Below are positions 1-8,695 of a stretch of DNA of 45,695 nucleotides, in pieces (positions within the stretch are counted from its first letter, which is position 1; each line of letters opens with the position of its first letter). Below the pieces are notes generated by a model. The model was not told the origin of the DNA. It saw only the letters and a list, made by a program, of their open reading frames with translations, and searched no databases. Source of the DNA: Sphingobium xenophagum NBRC 107872 (GTDB lineage Bacteria; Pseudomonadota; Alphaproteobacteria; Sphingomonadales; Sphingomonadaceae); assembly GCF_000367345.1 (NCBI RefSeq), contig NZ_BARE01000039.1, positions 1-45,695 of the forward strand. The letters run 5' to 3'. Made by a program: the position numbers and the translations under genes.

Positions 1-199
1 CCTTCGTGCGCTCACGCTCACTGCCGAACATCAGGTCCAGTTGCTTGGATTCAAAGGGCGCCCCGCCCCGGCTCGCGAGAATATCTGCGAGATCGACGCG
101 CTGTACGTCTTCTGGAGGCTTATACGACACCGGCATCTCGCTGTTGGAATGCCGATTAAAGCCCTCATCCGTTTCGCGATGCAAGAGCGGCACGTTCAT
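1..199 (-). CDS. Partial unknown protein, runs off the left edge
   Basis: An open frame starts with ATG at 199 on the minus strand and stays open to the window edge, giving at least 66 residues (N-terminus MNVPLLHRETDEGFNRHSNS). Third codon positions are only moderately GC-rich, and no purine-rich ribosome site precedes the ATG; the bases before it read TTTTCCTTGGCT. The visible part is polar and charged, without a signal peptide, membrane segment or motif I recognise. It is separated from the ferredoxin reductase gene by about 800 bases with no supported gene, so it is not obviously part of the catabolic cluster. The rest of the gene lies outside the window. It could be a chance open frame. 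Confidence 0.3.
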   Translation of the reverse strand, partial: MNVPLLHRETDEGFNRHSNSEMPVSYKPPEDVQRVDLADILASRGGAPFESKQLDLMFGSERERTK

Positions 200-1007
200 A
201 GCCAAGGAAAACTACAGGAATCACGCCTTAGATTCAAGTATTTAGGCGCATAGCAAAATGACTCGAATTCAGCGGTTTAGCTGCTCTTCGGTCGCACGTT
301 GATCCGGAGATGTGAGCAGAAAGATATTGGGCGGCACTGGACTGAAGGCGATCAAGATACGCGCCCGCGCAGGGAATCTCAGACCCACAATTGCCCTCAG
401 CATTTCCAATCAGTTCAGGGTGCATGAATGCCACAATCTGAGGCAAATGGCGCGCCCGGCATGAGTATGATGGGCACTCAAATCATTAGGAAATTGCGGT
501 CACGGTAGACCGCTGATGTCCGAAATGCGCCTCGGATTCCATGACCGAAGCTTTGGCGCGGTACGATGCGGCGGCGCAGAAGGCACAGACGATGTCCTGG
601 CTATCGAGTTGGCGAAGGCAGGCTTGCCATGCGTTTTACGGAGCGGAGTCGCGATTCGTCTTGCGCCTCGAACCAATTGCGCGCCGGCGTCGCAGCGCTC
701 GCCGCGCAGCCCGACGGCCAAGAAACCCTCTTTCCGCTCGGCGCGCTTGTTCTTGGCGAAGCGCTGAAACCTGCCGAATTGTCATGCCATCTGGCGCTTT
801 GTCCCGAAGTCTAGGCATCAGCATCTACACACGCTGGAATCGGCACCGATATTGACATCAAGGTGCTGACTAAGGTGCGCAATGACGGCTTGGAGAGCTA
901 GCCTCGCAAAGATCCAGCCTTGGAAACTCCGGATGGTGCCCTGCGTGAAAGGAAGAATACAACGCTGTCCGGGTCGCAACGCGCATGCAAGCTCGGCGCA
1001 GGGGCTC
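200..1007. other. Stretch without a supported gene
   Basis: Several short open frames overlap on both strands here, but none has a recognisable domain, a good ribosome site or steady codon use. Their translations are arginine- and serine-rich, which is typical of out-of-frame reading in GC-rich DNA. No strong hairpin follows the ferredoxin reductase stop at 1008. The stretch may hold decayed sequence marking the left border of the catabolic cluster, but nothing in it can be named. Confidence 0.5.
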
Positions 1008-2267
1008 TCACGCCTCGATGGCCAACAGCGACTTCAGCGGCAGCGATGCATCAGCCAACCGCTCACGGTCGAGATCGCTTGCTACATGCATCCCCGCCAA
1101 GATCAGCGCCTTGCCCTGAACATAGTCTCTGGTCGCGTTGACGCAGTCGAGTGCGACAATCCGCCCACTCCTTATATAAATGACCGCGAACGACCCCGAC
1201 GCCATGTCGCCGCGGATGATCGTGTCGTCATGATCGATTGAAAGGCCGATCGTCTGAATCCTGAGGTCATATTGATTCGACCAGAACCACGGGATCGCGG
1301 CATAGGGCTGGCCCTGCCCCATGATGTCCCTGGCGACGACGGTCGCCATGTCGGACGCGTTCTGCACCGATTCCAGCCTGATAATGGCAAGCTCAGCATG
1401 GGCGTTACGGTGCGCGGCACAATCGCCGATTGCATAGATATCGCCCAGCGTGGTCCGGCACCGGTCGTCGACCAGGACCCCGTTTCCGGTCGCGGCACCC
1501 GCCTCTGCAAGCTCCTCTACCGCAGGAATGATACCGATGCCGGCCACCACGAAGTCGCAGGGAATCCGTTCACCCCCGGCAAGCCTTATGCCGGTGATCC
1601 GATCGCCGCCTTCCAGCGCCTCGACCCTCGTTCCCAGCCGCAAGTCAACACCGTGCCGGCGATGCTCCGCCTCCACGAACCGGGCCATCTCCTCGCCCGC
1701 CGCACGCGCGAGGACGCGGTCCAGCATCTCCAGCAGCACCACCGACTTGCCCGCCTTGCGAAGCACCGCCGCCGCCTCGAGCCCGATATAGCCGCCTCCG
1801 ATGATCACGACACGCTGCGCGGTCTCCGCAAGCGCCTTCAGCCGATCCGCGTCGGCGAGGGTTCGAATGTAGAGAAGATTTTCGGCGCCGGAATTGTGGC
1901 AGGGCAGCGGCCTCGGCCTGCCGCCGGTTGCCCAAACCAGCTTGCCGTAGCCGATCCGGCCACCTACGGACGCCCAGACTTCGCGACCAGCCGGATCGAC
2001 GCGCGCGACACGATGGCCAAGGAGAAGCGCGATATCCTTGTCGGCCCAGAAAGCCTCGGGGCGAATGCGAATGCGCGCCGCGTCGCGTTGGCCGGCAAAA
2101 TATTCCTTCGACAGCGGCGGCCGCTCGTAAGGGAGTTCGAGTTCGTCACCGACGATCGCTATCGATCCGGAGAAGCCGCCCTGCCTCAGTGCGATCGCGG
2201 TCTGTGTACCGCCATGCCCGGCCCCTACGATAACGACATCATAATGCGACCCTATCTCGACCGGCAT
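1008..2267 (-). CDS. FAD-dependent NAD(P)H:ferredoxin reductase (putidaredoxin reductase type)
   Basis: A 419-residue flavoprotein expected to pass electrons from NAD(P)H to a [2Fe-2S] ferredoxin serving a cytochrome P450. It has the FAD-binding GAGHGG near residues 15-20, the PYERPPLSKEY block near 46-56 that marks the putidaredoxin/rhodocoxin reductase family, the second Rossmann motif GGGYIGLEAA near 157-166, and the C-terminal FAD motif YAIGDCA. Length is normal for the family. The gene follows the [2Fe-2S] ferredoxin gene by 13 bases and is the last of the minus-strand run. The start at 2267 puts MPVEIGSHYD just before the first beta strand, with a weak GAGG about 11 bases upstream. The likely client is the CYP199-like P450 at 17585-18775, since CYP199A enzymes use this reductase class; that pairing is inference. 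Confidence 0.9.
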   Translation of the reverse strand: MPVEIGSHYDVVIVGAGHGGTQTAIALRQGGFSGSIAIVGDELELPYERPPLSKEYFAGQRDAARIRIRPEAFWADKDIALLLGHRVARVDPAGREVWASVGGRIGYGKLVWATGGRPRPLPCHNSGAENLLYIRTLADADRLKALAETAQRVVIIGGGYIGLEAAAVLRKAGKSVVLLEMLDRVLARAAGEEMARFVEAEHRRHGVDLRLGTRVEALEGGDRITGIRLAGGERIPCDFVVAGIGIIPAVEELAEAGAATGNGVLVDDRCRTTLGDIYAIGDCAAHRNAHAELAIIRLESVQNASDMATVVARDIMGQGQPYAAIPWFWSNQYDLRIQTIGLSIDHDDTIIRGDMASGSFAVIYIRSGRIVALDCVNATRDYVQGKALILAGMHVASDLDRERLADASLPLKSLLAIEA

Positions 2268-2280
2268 TTCGTTCGGAACC

Positions 2281-2598
2281 TCAATCTTCCGGTGCCAGCC
2301 GAACGGTCAGCGCATCATGCGCGCCGTCGAGCGTGATCTGGCACGACAATCGCGAACCCTCTCCCCGGTGAGCAGAACTCTCGAGCAGATCGTCCTCATC
2401 ATCGCTGCCAGGTGCCTTCAGCTCCTCCGGCCCGTGCTCGATATAAACATGACAGGTCGCGCACGAGCAGCAGCCGCCGCATAACGCCAGAATATCATCG
2501 AAGCCGCCTTCGCGAAGCGCTTCCATCAGGCTGATTCCCTCAGCGACCGAAATTGTGCGCTCGCTTCCATCGCGAGCCAAAACATGAATGTTGGGCAT
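2281..2598 (-). CDS. [2Fe-2S] ferredoxin, adrenodoxin/putidaredoxin type
   Basis: A 105-residue electron carrier. The cluster ligands are visible as C-x5-C-x2-C within ALCGGCCSCATCHVY, with the distal cysteine in RLSC, the adrenodoxin/putidaredoxin pattern. ATG at 2598 is chosen because MPNIHVLARDGSER begins the beta-grasp fold directly; the frame is open further upstream, but that part would overlap fghA and looks non-protein. It sits 20 bases after the fghA stop and 13 before the reductase. Ferredoxins of this kind serve class I P450s, including CYP199 enzymes. It is physically tied to the formaldehyde genes, which fits a P450 that releases formaldehyde by O-demethylation. Two extra cysteines lie between the ligands, which is slightly unusual. 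Confidence 0.92.
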   Translation of the reverse strand: MPNIHVLARDGSERTISVAEGISLMEALREGGFDDILALCGGCCSCATCHVYIEHGPEELKAPGSDDEDDLLESSAHRGEGSRLSCQITLDGAHDALTVRLAPED

Positions 2599-2618
2599 AT
2601 CCGTTAATCCGATCGGGC

Positions 2619-3458
2619 TCACATCCGGCTGGCGTGCCAGCTCAGATGATCGCTCATGAAGGTTGAGATGAAATAATAGCTGTGGTCGTAGCCCCGCCTG
2701 AGCCGGAGGGTCAGGGGGATACCCGCGCGTGCGCAAGCCGCGCCGAGGATCTCCGGACGGAGCTGCTCCTCGAGAAACTGGTCCGCCTCCCCCTGATCCA
2801 CGAGCAAGGCCGGCGCCCGCGCGCCATCCTCGATCAGCGCCACGGCGTCATGCCTGCGCCACAATATCTCGTCGTCGCCGAGATAGCCGCCCAGTGCCTT
2901 TCGGCCCCATGGCACCTGCGTCGGCGCCACGATGGGGGCGAAGGCCGAGATCGCCCTGAAGCGCTCGGGAAATGTCAGACCGATAGTGAGCGCCCCGTGC
3001 CCGCCCATCGAATGCCCCATGATCGACTGGCGATCCATGTCGGCCGGGAAGTGCTCGGCGATCAGCGTGGGAAGCTCCTCGGTGACATAGCTCCACATCC
3101 TGTAATGCGGCGCGAAAAGCGGCTCAGTGGCATCGACATAGAAGCCGGCGCCGAGGCCGAAATCATAGGCGCCGGCCGGATCGTCAGCCACCCCCTCGCC
3201 ACGCGGCGACGTATCGGGCGCGACGAAGATCAGGCCAAGCTCGGCGCAGGCGGCGCGGAACTCGCCCTTTTCGGTCACATTGGCGTGCGTGCAGGTAAGG
3301 CCGGAGAGATACCAGACTATCGGCAGCTTCTCGGCTTCTTCATGCTCTGGCACGAACACCGAGAAGGTCATGTCCGTGCCGGTCGCGGTGGACGCGTGGC
3401 GGTAGACGCCCTGGATGCCGCCGTGCGATGCGTTGGTAGAAAGCGTTTCCAGGGTCAT
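2619..3458 (-). CDS. fghA: S-formylglutathione hydrolase
   Basis: A 279-residue esterase-D family enzyme that hydrolyses S-formylglutathione to formate and glutathione, the last step of glutathione-dependent formaldehyde oxidation in the cytosol. The nucleophile is Ser150 in GHSMGGHG; the acid and base are in [10 protein letters not shown] and RGYDHSYYF. The family signatures [19 protein letters not shown] and APDTSPRGE are intact, and the length matches the family. Its ATG at 3458 overlaps the TGA of the small gfa relic (ATGA), so translation may be coupled. It lies between the alcohol dehydrogenase and the ferredoxin gene, all in the same direction. Confidence 0.95.
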   Translation of the reverse strand: MTLETLSTNASHGGIQGVYRHASTATGTDMTFSVFVPEHEEAEKLPIVWYLSGLTCTHANVTEKGEFRAACAELGLIFVAPDTSPRGEGVADDPAGAYDFGLGAGFYVDATEPLFAPHYRMWSYVTEELPTLIAEHFPADMDRQSIMGHSMGGHGALTIGLTFPERFRAISAFAPIVAPTQVPWGRKALGGYLGDDEILWRRHDAVALIEDGARAPALLVDQGEADQFLEEQLRPEILGAACARAGIPLTLRLRRGYDHSYYFISTFMSDHLSWHASRM

Positions 3459-3607
3459 GCCGTCTGTTTCAACTTCCAGGCTTGCGTGGCGAGCGCATCC
3501 ATCAGCGGCCGATCGGAGCAGCGGCCGACCAGCGTGCCGCCGGTGAAGCTGCCCGACCCCGGCTTCACGCCTTTGTCCATCGAGGGATGCCGTGAATTGA
3601 CCGTCAT
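3455..3607 (-). pseudogene. Internally deleted gfa relic (formaldehyde-activating enzyme)
   Basis: A 50-codon frame between frmA and fghA. Its first 30 residues ([20 protein letters not shown] followed by VGRCSDRP) resemble the N-terminus of glutathione-dependent formaldehyde-activating enzymes, which read like HPAVDNGIKPA...FAGGTLxCKCS. Its last 15 residues ([16 protein letters not shown]) resemble the family's C-terminus, as in PLMDAIATHxAK. Everything between, about 140 residues with most zinc-binding cysteines, is missing. It therefore looks like an in-frame internal deletion of an ancestral gfa gene that would have stood in the usual gfa-adh-fgh neighbourhood. The frame is still open, starts with ATG and overlaps fghA by ATGA, so it may still be translated and couple fghA translation. 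The homology is judged from memory of the family. Confidence 0.6.
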
Positions 3608-3630
3608 TTTTCGTCTGCCGGATCGATTGC

Positions 3631-4743
3631 TCAGTAAACCACCACGCTACGGATGCTTTCGCCCGCGTGCATCAGGTCGAACCCCTTGTTGATCTCTTCC
3701 AGCCCCATAACGTGGGTGATCATCGGGTCGATCTCGATCTTGCCGGTCATGTACATGTCGACGATCTTGGGCACGTCGGTGCGGCCCTTGGCGCCGCCGA
3801 ACGCGGTGCCGCGCCAGTTGCGTCCGGTGACCAACTGGAACGGCCGTGTCGCAATCTCCTTGCCCGCCTCGGCCACCCCGATGATGATCGAGGTGCCCCA
3901 GCCGCGATGGCAGGCTTCGAGCGCCGTGCGCATCACCTCGGTATTGCCGGTGGCGTCGAAGGTGTAATCGGCACCGCCGTCGGTCATCTGGACGATCGCC
4001 GCGACGACGTCCTCGCGGCTCATGCCCTTCGAGTTCAAAAACTCGGTCATGCCGAACTTGCGGCCCCATTCTTCGCGGTCCGGATTGATATCGACGCCGA
4101 TGATCTTGTTCGCCCCCGCAAGCCGCGCGCCCTGGATCACATTGAGCCCGATGCCGCCCAAACCGAAGACGACGACATTGTCGCCGACCTGCACCTTGGC
4201 GGTGTTGATCACCGCGCCGACCCCGGTGGTCACGCCGCAACCGATGTAGCAACTCGACTGGAACGGCGCGTCCTCGCGGATCTTCGTGACCGCTATCTCG
4301 GGCAGCACGGTGAAGTTCGAGAAGGTCGAGCAGCCCATATAGTGAAAGATCGGCTGGCCCTTGTAGCTGAAGCGCGTCGTACCGTCAGGCATCAACCCCT
4401 TTCCTTGGGTGGCGCGGATCGCGGTGCAGAGGTTGGTCTTGCCGCTGAGGCAGCTTTTGCATTGGCGGCATTCCGGCGTGTAAAGCGGGATCACATGATC
4501 GCCCGGCTTAACCGACGTGACGCCCGTGCCGACCTCGCGCACCACGCCCGCGCCCTCATGCCCCAGCACGCTCGGAAAGATGCCCTCGCTGTCGAAACCG
4601 TCGAGCGTATAGGCGTCGGTGTGACAGATGCCCGTCGCCATGATCTCGACCAGCACCTCGCCCGCCTTCGGGCCTTCGAGGTCGAGTTCGACGATTTCGA
4701 GCGGCTTCTTCGCTTCGAACGCAACGGCGGCGCGGGTCTTCAT
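3631..4743 (-). CDS. frmA: S-(hydroxymethyl)glutathione dehydrogenase / class III alcohol dehydrogenase
   Basis: A 370-residue zinc- and NAD-dependent dehydrogenase that oxidises S-hydroxymethylglutathione to S-formylglutathione. Visible are the catalytic zinc region ([14 protein letters not shown]), GHEGAGVV, the four-cysteine structural zinc loop ([15 protein letters not shown]) and the NAD-binding [21 protein letters not shown] at 4743 is preferred over a start five codons earlier because [19 protein letters not shown] is the conserved beginning of the family and gives the usual length. The gene sits between the SRPBCC-Gfa fusion (33 bases upstream) and the gfa relic and fghA downstream, so the module holds all three steps of glutathione-linked formaldehyde removal. 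Confidence 0.96.
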   Translation of the reverse strand: MKTRAAVAFEAKKPLEIVELDLEGPKAGEVLVEIMATGICHTDAYTLDGFDSEGIFPSVLGHEGAGVVREVGTGVTSVKPGDHVIPLYTPECRQCKSCLSGKTNLCTAIRATQGKGLMPDGTTRFSYKGQPIFHYMGCSTFSNFTVLPEIAVTKIREDAPFQSSCYIGCGVTTGVGAVINTAKVQVGDNVVVFGLGGIGLNVIQGARLAGANKIIGVDINPDREEWGRKFGMTEFLNSKGMSREDVVAAIVQMTDGGADYTFDATGNTEVMRTALEACHRGWGTSIIIGVAEAGKEIATRPFQLVTGRNWRGTAFGGAKGRTDVPKIVDMYMTGKIEIDPMITHVMGLEEINKGFDLMHAGESIRSVVVY

Positions 4744-4776
4744 GCCTCGAATCTCCAATATTCTTATCTGCGAAAA

Positions 4777-5787
4777 TCAGGCGGCAGCCTTTATTTTATG
4801 CCACGCGATCAAATCCATGATTTCAGGTGAAAAGGCGTCGTAGGTCGGAATTCCAGCCTCCTTGAGTTCGCCGCGGACTGCCTGCATGATCGACGGCTGG
4901 GCGCCCTGCTCGATCAGCGACGAGAGAAACCCTGCGAATTCGATCGGGGGGCTCACCGCAGCGGTGGTCAATTCCGGATGGACAAAGGTCATACCGAAAA
5001 AATGATGATCGGGATTGTCGACCCGTCCCAGCACATGGACACCGCATTCGGTGCACGCCATCCGCACGATCGACTGCCCCGCGTCGACGGCTGCCACCTT
5101 TTCCTCGTGGTGCGTGATCTTCGCTGTGTCGGCAGCGACGATTGCGACCTGGGACACGAGAGCGCCATCCGGCTTCCAGCATTTGCTGCAACCGCATAGG
5201 TGGTTGTGGGCGAGTTCGCCGCTGATCGCTACCTCGACAGCGTCGGCTGCGCAGTGGCACTTGATGGTCAAAACGTCCGGTGCAGGGCCCTCGCCGCTCG
5301 CGTTTGAAACCGTCGCATGCACGGCCGGATGGATCGATACAGAAGCGCCGGCGAGAGCTTCCGCACGCGCCTTCAGCGCGACGTTGAAGGCTTCGTAGGA
5401 TTGCCGCCCGAGCGTGTCGAACAGTTCCCAGACCTGGTCGGCGGTCGGCCCATCGAAGATCTCATCGTTAGTGAGGTGCGTGCGACCGTCCTCGAGCGGC
5501 GTCAGGATAAAATAATGCTCGGCCGAAAAGCCTTCATCACCGGGAATGATCGTTATCCACCGCAGCTCGCGCGCGCCGACGATCCGCGTCATGACCGGAC
5601 CGAGCGGAATCTCCGGTCCTCCCTCGATGATCATGCGCCCCGTCACCGTGCGCCCGACCATCGTCTGCCCGACCAGTTCGGGCATCAGCGGGTTCCATTC
5701 GGGATAGCGGGCGAGGTCGTCCATCACGCTCCACACCGTCTGCGGCGAGGCGTCGATCACGATCTCGGTCTTCAGAACATGACGCAT
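4777..5787 (-). CDS. Fusion protein: SRPBCC domain + formaldehyde-activating (Gfa) domain
   Basis: A 336-residue two-domain protein. Residues 1-145 are an SRPBCC/polyketide-cyclase-like fold (VIDASPQTVWSVMDDLARYP, then WNPLMPEL), a hydrophobic-ligand pocket. Residues about 150-336 are a Gfa domain: after SIHPAV come the zinc cysteines as CHC (177, 179), CGCSKC (198, 200, 203) and CTEC (245, 248), ending SPEIMDLIAWHK. Gfa enzymes speed formation of S-hydroxymethylglutathione, the substrate of the neighbouring FrmA. ATG at 5787 has GGAGGGG seven bases upstream. There is no stop or frame change between the domains, so the fusion is real in this sequence. I infer that the SRPBCC half binds an aromatic substrate or product, perhaps near the formaldehyde source. 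A shared operator-like element lies about 70 bases upstream. Confidence 0.88.
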   Translation of the reverse strand: MRHVLKTEIVIDASPQTVWSVMDDLARYPEWNPLMPELVGQTMVGRTVTGRMIIEGGPEIPLGPVMTRIVGARELRWITIIPGDEGFSAEHYFILTPLEDGRTHLTNDEIFDGPTADQVWELFDTLGRQSYEAFNVALKARAEALAGASVSIHPAVHATVSNASGEGPAPDVLTIKCHCAADAVEVAISGELAHNHLCGCSKCWKPDGALVSQVAIVAADTAKITHHEEKVAAVDAGQSIVRMACTECGVHVLGRVDNPDHHFFGMTFVHPELTTAAVSPPIEFAGFLSSLIEQGAQPSIMQAVRGELKEAGIPTYDAFSPEIMDLIAWHKIKAAA

Positions 5788-5857
5788 TGTTTCCCCTCCC
5801 GGCCGCGCGTGTTTCGATGCGCTCTCATCGCCGAGGCTAGAGGCCCGGGGATCGCGG

Positions 5858-5887
5858 TTCCTGCACAGACAGGGTCGCGAGGACCAT
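5858..5887 (-). promoter_or_regulatory. Putative shared operator upstream of the SRPBCC-Gfa gene
   Basis: On the plus strand the bases read TTCCTGCAC (5858-5866), i.e. GTGCAGGAA in the direction of the SRPBCC-Gfa gene, 71 bases before its ATG and inside a 133-base intergenic gap. The same core in the same orientation lies before hqdA, TonB receptor 1, the hydroxyquinol dioxygenase and the YciI gene. The second half-site 21 bases further upstream is weak here (ACCAT in place of GGCAT or TGCAT). This is the least certain of the five sites. Confidence 0.35.
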
Positions 5888-5920
5888 GAAACAGACCGTT
5901 CCCAGCGACGCCAATGCCGA

Positions 5921-8599
5921 TCAGAGCCCGCCGGCAGCCCGCACGATCGCAATGGCTTCCGATTTCCGGTTCACATTGAGTTTCGAGAATATTTCGCGCC
6001 AATACCATTTGACGGTGTTCTCGGTCAGGCCGAGGAGCTCGCCGATCTCGCGGTTCGAACGGCTCTCGATACCAGCTCTGATGACGGCGAATTCACGCTC
6101 CGAGAGATGGAGGTCGGTATCAACACCACGCGACATGCTCGGACGTGAAAGAGGCTGTGGACGCCGCGCAGCGGAAAGCAACATGCGCGCGAACTCCCGC
6201 AACGGCCGCGATGTATCGCGCGCGTTGGCATATTGCTCCAATAGGCTAGCAACCTCGCCCTCGTCGGTCACCGATCGCAGGAAATGATGTTTCTTGGCCA
6301 TGTGAAGGGCATTCTCCAGATACTCCTGCCCTTTCCGCTCCCTGGCGCCCTTCGCCGCTCCGATCGCGGCATAAAGGAATGCGCGGACCGCTTCCCGATA
6401 GGCCTGCCGCTGAACGGCATCCCCGGCGATCGCTGCCAGTTCCAGCGACAGCCCGGCGGCGGCGCCAGCATTTGCCGCACGGACCCGCATGACCCGCATC
6501 TCGATCGCGACGCTCAGGCACGTCGTGTCCAATTCCCGATCGCCAGCCGCAACCTGCGACGGCAGGGTAGCATTCACCGCGCCGGCAATACCGCGCCGCT
6601 GCATCTCGGAGCGGAGCATGACCTCCAGGCGATCGAAACCATTGTCGATCGCCAGCGCGAGTCCGCTCCGCAGCAGTTCCTCGCCCTGCGCGGCATCGTT
6701 CTCAAGATATGCGAGCTTTGCCCGGACCAGGAACGATGCAAGGAGATTGTCGACAAAGCCCATGCTCGAAAGCTCCAGCGGATAGGATCCGAGAAGCTCG
6801 CGCGCATCCGACACGCGGTTCTGCTCATAGTGAAGCTCGGCCAGGAAACATGCGGGCATGGCGGCGAGAGGCGAATGCGGGCCGTGAAGACGGCGCGCCG
6901 CTTCGAAAGCCCGCTGATAGTGTTCGCGCGCCATGTCGAGGTCGCCGCGCGAGAAGAAAGTGCGGCCGGCGAGGCAGTCGTGAAAAACCACACCGTAGCG
7001 CGCGTCCGCTTCGAGGAACAGGTCGCGCAACTCCTGCGCGCGATGGGGCAGCAGCGACAGCACACCAAGCTCCCGCGACACCAGGATCTGCGTCGTGCCT
7101 GCCGAGGCCAGCATGAAGGCGTCGTCGGTCGACCGGGATTCCATCCACTCGTGCGCCTCACGCCTTGCCGACAGCAGGTTGTCGCTGAACACCGACAACA
7201 TCATCTCACGGTGCGCGAGCTTGGTGCGCATGTGGTGCAACCGTTCGGTTTCGCCGTCGATCGCCAGTGCGGTCCGGACATTGTCCAGATACCGTTCCGC
7301 CCGCGCGAACTGCCAATTGATCTCGGCCGCCCATGCAAGCTCGAGCTGAAGCTCCAGCGCGGATTTCACGACCGGTCCGGGAAGTCGCTGCACCAGCTTG
7401 GTCAGGACATCGATTTCGCCGGCCGCAAAGAGCGCGCTGCTCGCATTGTCGAGCAGCGTGCCGGCAAGGTCGAACGCGCCGATGACGCAGCAATGCTCGA
7501 ACGCTTCCCGGACATGACCGCGCTGATTGAGCGACGCGATGGCGCGAGCATGCAGCTCCCTCCAACGCGGCTCATCAACGTCCTTCAGGCGGCGGGTCAG
7601 GAATTCCGAGAAGAGGTGGTGATAGCGGAACCAGCGGCGATCCCGATCGAGTTCGAAAATGAAGAGCTGCTCGCGCCGGAGCTGGGCGATGATCCGCGCG
7701 CTGTCCTCGATGCCGAGCACCTCGTCACAGAGCCGGGCGTCGAACCGCACGAAAATCGAGCTCTCGAGCAGGAAGGTGGCGCTCCGCTCGTCCTTTCCGC
7801 GCAGAACCTCGCTCACGAGGAAATCAGAGATGGTGGCCAGCTCGCCCGACAGGGAATCGACGAGCTCGGCCGCATCCTGCCCATTGGCGATCGTGAGGCC
7901 GACCAGCTGGATGCCCGCGACCCAGCCTTCCGTGCGGCGGTGCAGCTTTGCGATCGTGTCGCCGTCGATGGCCGCGCCGTTGCCGATCAACAGCCGCCCC
8001 GTTTCCTCTTCCGAGAATTCGAGATCGGCTGACAGGATCTCACGGATAAGCCCCGCCATACGCAAACGGCTGAGCGCCAGATTCGGTGCATGCCTGGCAG
8101 CGATGAAGAGATGGAATCTCGGGAGATTGCTCAAAAGCAGATGATCGAGAAGACCATCAACCTCAGCACTTTGAATCGCATGATAATCGTCGATGAACAG
8201 ATAATAATCTTCATCCAGTGCGGACAACTCCTGGATCAGCGCCGTTTCAAGGATCTCGCGGGGAAGCGTGATGCCGCTTGTCGTGAGCGTCGCAAGACCA
8301 AGGCCGAAGTCAGGTCGTTGCTTCTGCAATGCGGCGATGAGCAAGCGCAGAAATCCAACGAGGGAATCGTCCGCGGCCTCGACGCTGATCCACCCCGCCG
8401 GCTCCCCGGCGCTCAGCAGGCGCTCGAATGCCGCCGCGAGTACGCTGGTCTTGCCGTAGCCAGCCGGCGCACACACCAGAACCAGCCGCTTCGCCATCGC
8501 CGCCGCCATCTTGTCGTCAAGCGACCGGCGCTCCACCAAAGGACCCGCACGGCAAGGTGGCGTAAGCTTCGCCGCTACAACTGAGGCAATACCGCGCAA
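5921..8599 (-). CDS. Large ATP-binding LuxR-family (LAL/MalT-like) transcriptional activator
   Basis: An 892-residue signal-transduction ATPase with a C-terminal LuxR helix-turn-helix. A Walker A motif APAGYGKT lies at 44-51 and a Walker B-like YLFIDDYH near 133-140. A long helical, TPR-like sensor region fills the middle. The last 60 residues (LSEREFAVIRAGIESRSNRE, then IGELLGLTENTVKWYWREIF) are the DNA-binding domain. The start is TTG at 8599 with GGAGAG six bases upstream; it leads directly into SVVAAKLTPP, the usual LAL beginning. Proteins of this family activate catabolic promoters on binding an inducer and ATP. It lies between the P450 electron-transfer genes and the formaldehyde module, and a second LAL gene lies at 23167, so the two may share control of the cluster. 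The inducer is unknown. Confidence 0.9.
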   Translation of the reverse strand: MRGIASVVAAKLTPPCRAGPLVERRSLDDKMAAAMAKRLVLVCAPAGYGKTSVLAAAFERLLSAGEPAGWISVEAADDSLVGFLRLLIAALQKQRPDFGLGLATLTTSGITLPREILETALIQELSALDEDYYLFIDDYHAIQSAEVDGLLDHLLLSNLPRFHLFIAARHAPNLALSRLRMAGLIREILSADLEFSEEETGRLLIGNGAAIDGDTIAKLHRRTEGWVAGIQLVGLTIANGQDAAELVDSLSGELATISDFLVSEVLRGKDERSATFLLESSIFVRFDARLCDEVLGIEDSARIIAQLRREQLFIFELDRDRRWFRYHHLFSEFLTRRLKDVDEPRWRELHARAIASLNQRGHVREAFEHCCVIGAFDLAGTLLDNASSALFAAGEIDVLTKLVQRLPGPVVKSALELQLELAWAAEINWQFARAERYLDNVRTALAIDGETERLHHMRTKLAHREMMLSVFSDNLLSARREAHEWMESRSTDDAFMLASAGTTQILVSRELGVLSLLPHRAQELRDLFLEADARYGVVFHDCLAGRTFFSRGDLDMAREHYQRAFEAARRLHGPHSPLAAMPACFLAELHYEQNRVSDARELLGSYPLELSSMGFVDNLLASFLVRAKLAYLENDAAQGEELLRSGLALAIDNGFDRLEVMLRSEMQRRGIAGAVNATLPSQVAAGDRELDTTCLSVAIEMRVMRVRAANAGAAAGLSLELAAIAGDAVQRQAYREAVRAFLYAAIGAAKGARERKGQEYLENALHMAKKHHFLRSVTDEGEVASLLEQYANARDTSRPLREFARMLLSAARRPQPLSRPSMSRGVDTDLHLSEREFAVIRAGIESRSNREIGELLGLTENTVKWYWREIFSKLNVNRKSEAIAIVRAAGGL

Positions 8600-8695
8600 G
8601 GCCGGCTCTCCATCCAGACACCATTCTCCAGGGGCCAGCCTCTCTTTCGCGTTCCGCGCCGTACCTCCCTCATCCTTTACCCTGTATCGCTCAGG

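Noticed and set aside
500..855. Overlapping frames that might be a decayed transposase or enzyme gene
   Set aside because: No motif survives in any of the six frames, and the residues are mostly arginine and serine as expected of noise.
1272..2336. A 354-codon plus-strand open frame opposite the ferredoxin reductase
   Set aside because: It is the complement of a well-supported FAD enzyme and has no recognisable domain. Long antisense frames are common in GC-rich DNA.
6284..8032. A 582-codon plus-strand open frame opposite the first LAL regulator
   Set aside because: Only the minus-strand frame contains Walker and LuxR motifs; this one is a coding-strand shadow.
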